Source: CAZFVY01 sp964522665 (lineage in GTDB: Bacteria; Verrucomicrobiota; Verrucomicrobiia; Limisphaerales; CAZFVY01). Taken from it: 32,035 nucleotides of DNA. The notes under the pieces were generated by a model that was not told the origin of the DNA, ran no database searches, and saw nothing but the letters and a program-made list of their open reading frames with translations. Position 1 is the first letter of the stretch, and each line of letters starts with the position of its first letter. Shown one piece after another: positions 1-7,541 of this stretch. The stretch lies in the NCBI GenBank assembly GCA_964522665.1, contig CAZFVY010000085.1, positions 1 to 32,035 on the forward strand, written 5' to 3'. The translations under genes and the position numbers were made by a program.

Positions 1-146
1 ACAACCAATATTCCTAACCAGTTGATGCTGTGGAGCTAATAACCGGATGCTTATGGTATGAGATCGCCGGTAATTGCGAACGCGCTGCTACGTCTTAACG
101 GTGTCGCGGGTTTGGCCACGTCGCCGACTTGGGTCGGTAGTCCCGT

Positions 147-713
147 ATGAACTGGCTCGACACACAAACCAAGGATCTGCTCCAAAAAGTGTGCGACGAA
201 AAGCTTGCACCGCCGAAGACGGCGGAGTTTGCGTTGGTTTTGCTTCGCAAAGGTCCGGGCTTCCATCGGTTGGCTGAAGCCATCATGGAAATCAACCAGT
301 GCAGCGAGGCGGAAGCGGCGGCGCTGGCGAGCGGACAGTCGCCGGTCACCATAAATTTCGACTTGACCGAGGAAGAAGCGCTCTGGGGACAGTTTGAGTT
401 GATTAGCTGCGATTCGATCAGCATTTTCCTTCGGAGCGAGGTAATCGCGCAGAACGACAAGTCTTACCTTTGGCCGCTTTTCAAGAAGGTTTTGGAAAGT
501 TCAGAGTTCAGACCTACCAGTGTTAGTATTCTCCAAGTTCCCGCGACGGAGTCAGGTGACAAGTTTCTAGAACAGTTTGTCGGCAAGTCAGCAATAAGGC
601 GGGACTACCCACTGAGACTTTTGATTCCGTTTAAGAAAGCGCGCATTATGGAGCATTGGGCGTCGCGAGTCGGTGTACAGATCAAACTTGAGGTTCCAAA
701 TACACAGGTCTAA
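147..713 (+). CDS. Uncharacterised protein, 188 aa
   Basis: I do not recognise this family. The ATG at 147 opens a 188-residue frame with no signal peptide or membrane segment, so it is probably cytosolic. The sequence is mixed alpha/beta: an amphipathic N-terminus (LLQKVCDEKLAPPKTAEFAL), an acidic centre, and a basic C-terminal part with the motif PFKKARIMEHWASRVG near residues 160-175. Base composition is lower in GC than the 3.4-8.4 kb genes. The next gene lies about 100 bp downstream on the same strand, and an attC-like inverted repeat begins at the stop codon. Small promoterless unknown genes in one orientation are typical of cassette arrays or of immunity-gene clusters, but nothing here proves either. 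The frame is uninterrupted and reads as protein, so I trust it as a gene but not any function. Confidence 0.75.
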   Translation: MNWLDTQTKDLLQKVCDEKLAPPKTAEFALVLLRKGPGFHRLAEAIMEINQCSEAEAAALASGQSPVTINFDLTEEEALWGQFELISCDSISIFLRSEVIAQNDKSYLWPLFKKVLESSEFRPTSVSILQVPATESGDKFLEQFVGKSAIRRDYPLRLLIPFKKARIMEHWASRVGVQIKLEVPNTQV

Positions 714-802
714 CCAAGCGCTTCAGCAAACCCGCGATCCATCATGCGGTGGCTACCATCGAACGGTCGCGCGCGCTCCATCACGGAGCTTGGTTTGTAG
801 GC
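708..802 (+). repeat. attC-like inverted repeat between two orphan genes
   Basis: AACCAAGC (712-719) and GCTTGGTT (788-795) form an 8-bp perfect inverted repeat about 90 bp across. The left end overlaps the stop codon of the preceding gene and reads GTCTAAC, which fits the integron R'' consensus RYYYAAC. The right end would give GTTAGGC (consensus GTTRRRY) only if three bases were removed from GTTTGTAGGC. Length and position suit an attC site, but the right core is disrupted and no integrase gene is present. It may simply be a terminator-like hairpin. Confidence 0.25.
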
Positions 803-815
803 AGTTTTGCTCATA

Positions 816-1322
816 ATGAGGTTTCTCACTCCAATCGAATGGCAGAGTTGGTGCGCTGCCCGGCAGATTCCGCTCCGTGAGGCAGGATGGATACGTCCTG
901 ACATCGGCGCCAACCACTTCCATATCGCCAACGTGCCGTATCGCGCCGACTCCGGCGCGAAGGTCAGCATGGCGCGCACTCTGTTCTCGCTCATTGCACC
1001 CGCCCCCGAGATCTTACTTCTTGTGGATGACTGGGCGGTTTGGCCAGCGAGTCAGCACATGCCACTTTTCACGCGCTTTCGTGAGGCCCTCGGCGAGCGG
1101 CGAGGCCTCATCGAGTCTCCGGGGCATTTGGTCGCCGCTTCTGAAGCTGATGACGCTGTTTCGATCATTGCCACATCGCTTTTGTTCATCTGGGACTGTT
1201 ACGGCATTTCGTCATCAGGCCGGGATGCGTTCTACATTTCGCATGACGAGTTTTGTTATTTTGCCAGCCGTGACGAATCCGTAGTAGCTCGAGTTGCGCA
1301 GCAGACTGCGCCGATTAAGTGA
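816..1322 (+). CDS. Uncharacterised protein, 168 aa
   Basis: This frame has no recognised domain. I place the start at the ATG at 816 (MRFLTPIEWQSW); an in-frame TTG nine bases upstream is possible but less likely. The product is a soluble protein rich in Trp and aromatic residues. Notable stretches are RREALGERRG-like basic residues followed by ESPGHLV near residue 105, then an acidic DDAVSI and the pattern WDCYGISSSGRDAFYISHDE towards the C-terminus. Compact single-domain proteins of this size with acidic and aromatic character are common among immunity proteins of polymorphic toxin systems, but no toxin gene is visible here, so that is only a suggestion. A 7-bp hairpin (1319-1325 with 1338-1344) spans the stop codon. 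Confidence 0.75.
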   Translation: MRFLTPIEWQSWCAARQIPLREAGWIRPDIGANHFHIANVPYRADSGAKVSMARTLFSLIAPAPEILLLVDDWAVWPASQHMPLFTRFREALGERRGLIESPGHLVAASEADDAVSIIATSLLFIWDCYGISSSGRDAFYISHDEFCYFASRDESVVARVAQQTAPIK

Positions 1323-1375
1323 GGTGATCGATATTTAACCTCACGTGCCGGAGAGCCCGGCCGCGACGACGGTAG

Positions 1376-1522
1376 GCTTTGGAGTGCGATGGCAGAACGG
1401 AGTGGCGACATCGCTTTGGCCGTTGGCGCCGATATTCCGCGATGTTCGTCGTAGGCTGTGGGAAGAAAAGCGGTGTCGTCGTCCCGATCTGATCGGGACT
1501 TTGCCACCGCACTCCATAGCGC
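1376..1522. repeat. ~145-bp imperfect inverted repeat element
   Basis: The left arm (from about 1378, TTTGGAGTGCGATGGCAGA) and the reverse complement of the right arm (ending about 1519, TATGGAGTGCGGTGGCAAA) match at about 16 of 19 positions. An inner pair continues the symmetry: GCGACATCGCTTT on the left and AAAGCGGTGTCGT on the right. A smaller perfect hairpin sits inside the right arm (GTCCCGAT 1481-1488, loop CTG, ATCGGGAC 1492-1499). It has no coding content. It looks like a member of a dispersed palindromic repeat family or a small non-autonomous element; a genome-wide copy count would decide. Confidence 0.5.
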
Positions 1523-1598
1523 GTTGGGCACGCAGGCTGCCTTGGTGAAACAGCGTCCTTCGCGGCCCGGCGCGGCAAGCCCGCGGCGGAACTCTCGA

Positions 1599-2528
1599 TC
1601 AGGTTTTCGGCGCGACTCTTCGCCAGGCAGCTTCGAGGGCTGGTCGAAGAATCGCTTCGCTCGCGGCAGAGAGATGGACCGAGGTGCAGCCTTGGCGGCC
1701 CCAGGCGCCGGGGACGGGGACGAAGACGTCCGGGTAGGCCGCGACGTAGCCGGCTTGTTCCTCGGGCGGGAGTTTCACCATCGCGCGGGTCGCGTCGGGG
1801 TAACCGAGCGTCGCGAAGATTTTTCCGCCGACCCGGAAATCAGGGTGGTTCATGTGCGCCTTTTCGACGGCTTCAGGAAAGGAGAGCGCCAGTCGGCGGA
1901 AATCGTCGGGAGACATCGAAGAAGTCGGCGTGGGAATTGGCGCGGTCGCCGACGGTTGGGCGGATTTCGCTGATTTGGCCGGTGGAGGCGTTTTGGAGGT
2001 TTTGGCGGACTTAGCTGGCTTCGGTGACTTTGTCGGTTTGGACGGGTTGGAGACCTTTGGCGGCTTCGGGACTTTGGTTGACTTCATTGGATTGGCCGAT
2101 TCGGGTGAGGCTTTAGCGGCGACTTTGACAATGCGCTTCGGCGCTTGCATGCGCCAGGCGCGCTCAAGGGCGACGCGCAACTCGTCGTCGCTGGCGGTCG
2201 ATAAGCGGACCAGGATCGCCGGGTAGCCCTTGTAATGGTCGGTCTCGAAATAGATTTTCGACTCGCATTTCAACAACCGCTCCTTTTCATCGAGCGGACA
2301 GAGGAAAACGAGGGTGTCGCCATCCTTGACTCGGACCAAGAGCTTCTTTTGGACCTTCAACGCTGGGGTTCCATAGGACTGGCTTTCGACGACATCGGGC
2401 CATTGCGCCTCGGCGATGGCGGTCTTGAGGCGATGGAAGGCGGCGGTGATCCCCGCCTTGGCGGTCTCCGGGTCCACAAAACCTCGGGGTCCCCATTTCG
2501 GGTCGGATTTTGATCCGGTGGGCGGCAT
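1599..2528 (-). CDS. Tandem MmcQ/YjbR-like (DUF1801/PF04237-type) protein with Lys/Pro/Ala/Ser linker
   Basis: The 309-residue protein contains two copies of a CyaY-like MmcQ/YjbR fold. Copy 1 spans roughly residues 28-130, with the typical LVFLCPLDEKERLL and FETDHYKGYPAILVRL stretches. Copy 2 spans roughly 205-305 and has SFPEAVEKAHMNHPDFRVGG, a family-like ATLGYPD strand, and a final ALEAAWRRVAP helix. A low-complexity linker of repeated Lys-Pro/Ser-Lys units (about 135-204) joins them. Single YjbR/MmcQ proteins are about 110-120 aa, so the fusion is unusual. The family is annotated as possibly DNA-binding, and the highly basic linker would fit nucleic-acid contact, but no activity is established. 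The ATG at 2528 is the only good start, and no operon partner is visible. Confidence 0.8.
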   Translation of the reverse strand: MPPTGSKSDPKWGPRGFVDPETAKAGITAAFHRLKTAIAEAQWPDVVESQSYGTPALKVQKKLLVRVKDGDTLVFLCPLDEKERLLKCESKIYFETDHYKGYPAILVRLSTASDDELRVALERAWRMQAPKRIVKVAAKASPESANPMKSTKVPKPPKVSNPSKPTKSPKPAKSAKTSKTPPPAKSAKSAQPSATAPIPTPTSSMSPDDFRRLALSFPEAVEKAHMNHPDFRVGGKIFATLGYPDATRAMVKLPPEEQAGYVAAYPDVFVPVPGAWGRQGCTSVHLSAASEAILRPALEAAWRRVAPKT

Positions 2529-2991
2529 GAAGAAGGAGATACTACACGGCGCCGGGAGCGCGCAAGGGATTTGGAGTTGGGATTTGGAGTTGGGGAAAAT
2601 GTCGGGACGGCGAATTTTGGGGCGGGTTTGAGTTTCGTTGGGAATGACAGTTTGATGATGATCGAAGGCGGAGTTTTGACGGGGCGGCGTGGTTCGCGGC
2701 GGATGAAGGCGGGGCGAGGCTCTGCTCCGCCTTGGCCAGCGCCACGGCGCGACCGATCTCCTACCCCGCCGAAGCCGAGGGCGTCGCCGGGCGAGCCGTG
2801 GAAAGTTTGATCCAGCCGCTGCCGCCCAGAACCAGTCACGGCTCGGCAGAGCCTCGCCCCACCACCGCCTCCCGAACGGCTATCGACGGCGGAGCCTCGC
2901 CCCACCAACGCGTCAGACATCTGGAAACCGGAGAAATGGCGAGGGGAAATCGCGAACGGAATCGTTGGAACAGCCATCCCCTAAAAGCCCT

Positions 2992-3019
2992 GCCGGCAGT
3001 GGGTTGCCCCACTGCCGGC
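2992..3019. repeat. 12-bp perfect hairpin
   Basis: GCCGGCAGTGGG (2992-3003) and CCCACTGCCGGC (3008-3019) form a perfect 12-bp stem with a TTGC loop. No T-run follows on either side, so it is not a canonical terminator. It looks like a palindromic intergenic repeat of the REP type. Confidence 0.6.
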
Positions 3020-3242
3020 CCCGTAGTGCAGTCCCTAGCACCCTACTGCAAAATTCGTTCGGTCGCCACGACGACGCCGTTATCCGGTCCGCTACTGGCC
3101 GGCAGGAACGGCGTTTGAATCCAACCGCCTGCCCAGCCGCGACATCATTGGACGCGATTGATGTTTCAACCTGTCATTCGTCCAGCGAACCAACCGCTCC
3201 AACCAGCGCGAACTGTTTAACCTGACAATCGGCGCCGCGTCA

Positions 3243-3291
3243 AAGAAATTTAATCATTTTTTAATCTTTTTTACATTTTAAATTAAGGCGA
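3243..3291 (+). promoter_or_regulatory. AT-rich segment upstream of the peptidase gene
   Basis: A block of almost pure A/T (AATTTAATC, TTTTTTAATC, TTTTTTACATTTTAAATTAA) interrupts otherwise GC-rich DNA about 100 bp upstream of the peptidase start. The ends are roughly symmetrical (AATTTAA and TTTAAATT). It probably contains the promoter for the plus-strand peptidase and glycosyltransferase genes. I could not assign clear -35 and -10 boxes. Confidence 0.35.
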
Positions 3292-3387
3292 ATTCGCGCC
3301 GATTGCCGGTCGCGGACCCGCCCTCGCCGACTCTCGACACCGGCGGCGCCAGGCCGTAGGCTCTCTCCGAGAAACAACGCGACCCGT

Positions 3388-4524
3388 ATGCCATCTTGCA
3401 AAAGCCTGTTGCGCGAATTAATCGCGATCCCGAGCGTCAACCCGGCGTTCCTGCCGAGTGGTGACCCGCGGACTGGTGAAGCGGCGGTGGCCGAGTTCCT
3501 CGCCGAGCAAGCCGCACGGGCGGGTTTCGCGGTCGAACGCCAGACGGTGTTTCCCGGACGGGCGAATCTGTTGGCGCGTCTGACGCCCTCGGGGAAGGTT
3601 CGCCAGCGCATCTTGCTGGCGCCCCACCTGGACACGGTCGGCAGCAACGTGATGTCGCCCGAGCTTTTTCAGCCAGTGGAAAAGAACGGCCGGCTGCACG
3701 GTCGCGGCGCGTGCGATACGAAAGGGAGCGTGGCGGCGATGTGGACGGCGTTGACGCGGGTGGCTGAATCCGCGAAACGGCCGCGCGAGACGGAGATCAT
3801 TTTTGTCGGTTTGGTGGATGAGGAGAACGGGCAATCGGGTTCCCGCGCCCTGGTCGCGAGCGGTTTGAAGGCCGATTTGGCCATCGTCGGCGAACCGACC
3901 TGCCTGCGGGTCGTGACCGCGCACAAAGGTGATTTGTGGCTGCGCCTCGAGACCCGCGGCAAGGCGGCGCATGGCGCCCGGCCGGATTTGGGACGCAACG
4001 CGGTGCTGGAGATGGCGCGCGTCGTCGAGTTGTTGGAGACCGACTACGCGGCGGCATTGCGAAAGCGCGAACACGCGTTGCTCGGGCATCCGACCGTCAA
4101 CGTCGGCAGCATCCACGGAGGCACCCAGCCGAACATCGTGCCGGCGCATTGCGTCATCAGCGTGGATCGGCGGACAATCCCCGGCGAGACCGAGGCCAGC
4201 GTACGCCGCGAAATCAAGGCTCTGTTGCGCCAGCACGGGCTGCGCGCCACCCTCACGAGTGATAAACTCGCGCCGTGCGAACCGATGGAGACCGCGGCGG
4301 GATTACCGTTGATTCAACAGTTTCTGACGCAAGCCGGTCAGACCGAGCCAGTGGGCGTGCATTATTTCTGCGACGCCTCGGTGTTGTCGGGCGGCGGCAT
4401 TCCGAGCATCGTTTTCGGCCCGGGCGACATCGCCCAGGCGCACACCGCGGATGAATGGATTTCGTTGCGCTCGCTCGACCGGGCAGCCGCGCTTTTGACG
4501 ACGTTTCTGCGGTCGCTGGCGTAG
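3388..4524 (+). CDS. M20 family metallopeptidase (ArgE/DapE/CPG2-like)
   Basis: A 378-residue di-zinc amidohydrolase or peptidase of the M20 clan. The first catalytic motif is LAPHLDTVG, with zinc ligand H80 and D82. The bridging aspartate is D110 in GRGACDTKGS. The general base and a ligand are the paired glutamates in VDEENG (E145, E146). E169 follows in VGEPT, and the last His ligand is H352 in AQAHTADEW. A dimerisation domain occupies about 180-290 (KAAHGARPDLGRNA onwards). Length is normal for ArgE, DapE and related deacylases. The substrate cannot be fixed: arginine-pathway genes are absent, so acetylornithine, succinyl-diaminopimelate or a peptide are all open. The next gene starts 17 bp downstream, suggesting co-transcription. 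Confidence 0.9.
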   Translation: MPSCKSLLRELIAIPSVNPAFLPSGDPRTGEAAVAEFLAEQAARAGFAVERQTVFPGRANLLARLTPSGKVRQRILLAPHLDTVGSNVMSPELFQPVEKNGRLHGRGACDTKGSVAAMWTALTRVAESAKRPRETEIIFVGLVDEENGQSGSRALVASGLKADLAIVGEPTCLRVVTAHKGDLWLRLETRGKAAHGARPDLGRNAVLEMARVVELLETDYAAALRKREHALLGHPTVNVGSIHGGTQPNIVPAHCVISVDRRTIPGETEASVRREIKALLRQHGLRATLTSDKLAPCEPMETAAGLPLIQQFLTQAGQTEPVGVHYFCDASVLSGGGIPSIVFGPGDIAQAHTADEWISLRSLDRAAALLTTFLRSLA

Positions 4525-4541
4525 CCGCCCGTTTGGATCAA

Positions 4542-5756
4542 ATGAGGCTGGCGTTTTTAACCCACGAACCCTTTTTCCCTCCCAGCGGCGGCGGCTCGGC
4601 GGAGGCCGTCTATCTGGCGCTAGAATTGGTCCGGCGGGGCCACGCGGTCGAACTTTTTTGCCCACGAGTCGCGGACGCCCGGGAAGTCGAACGTCGCTTC
4701 GGCCTCCGGCTCCACGAGTTCACGACCTGGCCGATGGGCCGCTACGCGAAACTGCGCAACCTGAAGTACATTTTCTACCCGTTCTTTCTGCAGCGAATGG
4801 TGCAACAAGCCGCGGCGGCCTCCCGCTTTGATCTCATCATTTCGCAACACTCGATCTCCGCCGTCGCGGCCGGCCGCTTGAAACGGACGCTCAAGATTCC
4901 GGTGGTCATGAACTTCCTCGATTATCTGACCGCGTTCATGGAAACGTGGCCGGCGTATCTGGCGCCGCCCTCGCTGCTTGGGGCGCTGAAGTCATTCGAG
5001 CTGTCGCTGCCGGCGCGTTTCAACGCGGACGCCGTGCTGACGGTTTCGGACGCGCTGGCCGACTATTTCGTCGCGGCGGGCTACCCAAGGGAGCGGATTC
5101 GGCCCATCTACTACGGTTATGACGCAGAGTTGTTCGCGCCGCCGGACGCGGAGAAAACCGTCGCGACCGACCAAACCAGACCGACAATCGTCATGCACGG
5201 CTCGCTGGATCACCATCATTTGGGGCGGATCGCGCTTGACTCGATCGGGGTGGTGACGCAGGCGTTTCCGTCCGCGGTTTTTAAGTTTGTCGGAACACGC
5301 ACGCCGGCCGTGGAAAAGTTCGCGAACCTGGCGAAGGCGCGTTTCCCGAGCGTGCGAGTCGAAAGCGCCGGCTTCGTGCCCTACGCCGAGGTGGCGCGGC
5401 ATTTGGCGGACGCTTCCGTGGGCATCGTGCCCTACGAGGAATCGACCGGCGTGCATTGCGCGTTCGTGGCGAAGGCGGTCGAGTACCTCGCGGTCGGATT
5501 GCCGACGGTTTGCACTCCGCTGCGAAGCATCCAGACCTATTTTAAGGACGAACCGTTGATCCGGTTCTCGGGCTTCGACGGCGCCAGTTTCGGCGAGCGC
5601 ATCGTAAGTTGGTTGCGTGAACCGCCGGCGACGCGACGCGCGCTTGGCCTGGCGGCGAGCCGGCGGGTTAAAGAACACCTGGACTGGGGAGCCATCAGCC
5701 GCCGCGCGATCGATTTTGTGGAAGAAGTCCCGGCGCAAGTCGCCGCGCGGAAATGA
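4542..5756 (+). CDS. GT4 family glycosyltransferase
   Basis: A 404-residue GT-B fold glycosyltransferase, starting at the ATG at 4542 (MRLAFLTHEPFFPP). An upstream in-frame ATG at 4455 lies inside the peptidase gene and is unlikely. The N-terminal domain has the glycine-rich acceptor loop (PSGGGSAEAV, residues 14-23). The linker shows LTVSDALADYF (about 166-176), and the start of the C-terminal domain has YYGYDAELF. The nucleotide-sugar site is the GT4 pattern KAVEYLAVGLPTVCTP (311-326), where E314 is the expected Glu of the E-x7-E motif region. It is cytosolic and probably membrane-associated, transferring a sugar from an activated donor to a lipid or glycan acceptor. It sits between a peptidase and a flippase, which fits surface glycan assembly. 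Confidence 0.9.
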   Translation: MRLAFLTHEPFFPPSGGGSAEAVYLALELVRRGHAVELFCPRVADAREVERRFGLRLHEFTTWPMGRYAKLRNLKYIFYPFFLQRMVQQAAAASRFDLIISQHSISAVAAGRLKRTLKIPVVMNFLDYLTAFMETWPAYLAPPSLLGALKSFELSLPARFNADAVLTVSDALADYFVAAGYPRERIRPIYYGYDAELFAPPDAEKTVATDQTRPTIVMHGSLDHHHLGRIALDSIGVVTQAFPSAVFKFVGTRTPAVEKFANLAKARFPSVRVESAGFVPYAEVARHLADASVGIVPYEESTGVHCAFVAKAVEYLAVGLPTVCTPLRSIQTYFKDEPLIRFSGFDGASFGERIVSWLREPPATRRALGLAASRRVKEHLDWGAISRRAIDFVEEVPAQVAARK

Positions 5757-5831
5757 GCCTTGCGCCGCCTCCCGGCGCGCGGCCACAATCCGCGCGCATG
5801 CGAAAACCGAGTTCGAATTCCGTCTAACGCG

Positions 5832-7505
5832 ATGCCGTCCCCTGCTCCAACGGCCCCGCGCGCTTCGTCGCCGACGCCCGAGTCCCACCAGCGAACGTTT
5901 TTCCGGCAGAGCGGTTGGATGATGATCGCCGCGGTCGGCAGCGGCGCGTTCATGTTCGCGGTTCACCTGTTGTCGCCCCGGCTCCTGCCCTCGGAATACG
6001 GCGACCTGACGACTTTACTGCAAGTCATGGCCTGGCTGACGATCCCGGCGATCGGCCTGCAAACGGTCTTCGCGCAACAGGCCTCGGCCGCCTTGACCGA
6101 GCGGGAACAACGCCAATTGACCGGCACGGTGCGGGCCGTGGCGCAAGGCTCGTTCCTGCTTTGGCTGGCGCTGACGGTCGTGGCGTGGTTCTGGCAGGAC
6201 CGGATCGTGGACGGCTTGAAGCTCACCAACGCCACCGGGCTTTGGATCGCGCTGCTCACGGGATTGGCGTTGCTCTGGCAGCCGATCACGTTGGGGCTAC
6301 TCCAAGGCCGGCAGAACTTTCTCTGGCTTGGTTGGGCGAGCATATTGAACGGCCTGGGCCGGTTCGCCGTTTCGGCGGTCCTGGTGGTTTTCGCGTCCGC
6401 CGCCTTCTCGTCGGGCGATCTCAGAGACGTTGGGGCGTTCGCGACCCGGTTGAAACAGGCGCCGGACCCGGTGTCGGCCTATCTCGCCGGCCGGCTTTCG
6501 GAGCCGACCAAGCGGCGCCTGAGCGAATCGCCGCCCGCGGGCGCCGATTCAACGGAACTGAAGAAAGTTCTGCTCAAGGATCTTAACGTCGATCTGGCGA
6601 CGAACCGCCTGTTCTACGACGCCAAGCGATTCAGCGGCGTCGAACTCCGACCGGAGACCAAAAAACTCATCGCCCAGGATCTTTCCGAGCACGACATCCT
6701 GCGGCTGAATCGATTGCTGATGGAGGACGCGTTCCCGGCCGAAATGGGCCGGCGGCTTTTGCTCACGTATGGATTTGCCGCGGTCATCATGTTTGCGGCC
6801 TTGGTGGGGTTGGTGGTGTCGTTCGCGATTGGAGCGTGGCATTCACGCGCGGCGTGGCTCGGCGCCCGGGGACCGATCGTCTGGCGAGATTGGCTGGCGC
6901 GGGTCGTTCCGCTGACGCTCGGACTCGGCACCGTGCAATACATGGCCAGCGCGGACATGATCGCCGTGCGCAGGTATTTCGCGAGGGAACTGACCGATTC
7001 TTACGGCGCGGCCGGCACGCTCTGCCGGGCGTTGGTGGTGTTCACGGCGCCGATCGCGTCCGTGATGTTTCCTAAAATCGTCCAAAGCGTCGCCCGAAAA
7101 GAGAAGAGCAATCTGCTCCTGCTGACGCTCGCCACCACGCTGGCGCTCGGAGGCATCGCGGCGCTCGGATTGACGATCAGCTCACCGTTGCTCTTTAAAT
7201 ACGTTTTCAAACAACAGTCGTACGCGCTCATTGGGCCGCTGATCAAATGGTTTGCCTGGGCGATGGTGCCGCTGGCCACGGCGAATGTATTGATCAGCAA
7301 CTTGTTGGCGCGCGGGCGTTACGCGGCGACGCCGTGGTTCGCGTTGGTCGCGGTGGGATACGCCATCGCGTTGAATTATTTCCACGATTCGTTTCTGATG
7401 GTCGTCCAAACCCTCGGTGTCTTCAACCTGCTGCTGCTGGGCGTCGCGGTTTTCTTCACTTGGCGCGGTGGACCACCAGTGCCGGTGGAAGCAGTCAAAC
7501 GTTGA
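5832..7505 (+). CDS. Polysaccharide flippase-like MOP superfamily membrane protein with soluble insertion
   Basis: A 557-residue polytopic membrane protein, with the start placed at the ATG at 5832 (MPSPAPTAPRAS). A TTG 72 bp upstream would add a basic, non-conserved tail. The opening segment (FRQSGWMMIAAVGSGAFMFAVHLLSPRLLPSEYGDL) is the hallmark N-terminus of Wzx/MurJ/MATE-like oligosaccharide exporters, which move lipid-linked sugars across the inner membrane. About six transmembrane segments lie before residue 193. A hydrophilic insertion follows (about 193-309, nucleotides 6408-6758) rich in charged residues, then the remaining helices begin at LLLTYGFAAVIMF. Family members normally have only short loops here. 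It lies 75 bp after the GT4 gene on the same strand. Confidence 0.85.
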   Translation: MPSPAPTAPRASSPTPESHQRTFFRQSGWMMIAAVGSGAFMFAVHLLSPRLLPSEYGDLTTLLQVMAWLTIPAIGLQTVFAQQASAALTEREQRQLTGTVRAVAQGSFLLWLALTVVAWFWQDRIVDGLKLTNATGLWIALLTGLALLWQPITLGLLQGRQNFLWLGWASILNGLGRFAVSAVLVVFASAAFSSGDLRDVGAFATRLKQAPDPVSAYLAGRLSEPTKRRLSESPPAGADSTELKKVLLKDLNVDLATNRLFYDAKRFSGVELRPETKKLIAQDLSEHDILRLNRLLMEDAFPAEMGRRLLLTYGFAAVIMFAALVGLVVSFAIGAWHSRAAWLGARGPIVWRDWLARVVPLTLGLGTVQYMASADMIAVRRYFARELTDSYGAAGTLCRALVVFTAPIASVMFPKIVQSVARKEKSNLLLLTLATTLALGGIAALGLTISSPLLFKYVFKQQSYALIGPLIKWFAWAMVPLATANVLISNLLARGRYAATPWFALVAVGYAIALNYFHDSFLMVVQTLGVFNLLLLGVAVFFTWRGGPPVPVEAVKR

Positions 7506-7541
7506 CGGGACATCCCGGACTCACCAATCGAAACGGTCGCG

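Larger units (their letters stand above)
2529..3387. other. Repeat-rich intergenic region without a convincing gene
   Basis: About 860 bp with no credible ORF. It holds a GGATTTGGAGTTG tandem duplication (about 2567-2592), a 15-bp inverted repeat (2711-2725 with 2846-2860), two near-identical direct copies of a motif ending GAGCCTCGCCCCACCA (2845-2864 and 2888-2907), and a strong hairpin at 2992-3019. It ends in an AT-rich stretch before the peptidase gene. Frames crossing it are Arg/Pro/Ser-rich, as expected of noncoding GC-rich DNA. Confidence 0.7.

Noticed and set aside
1..146. C-terminal end of a gene entering from the left edge
   Set aside because: The possible tails are short and match nothing recognisable, so no partial gene is called.
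5809..5820. GTTCGAATTC as part of a tRNA
   Set aside because: No cloverleaf forms around it; it lies in the gap just upstream of the flippase start.
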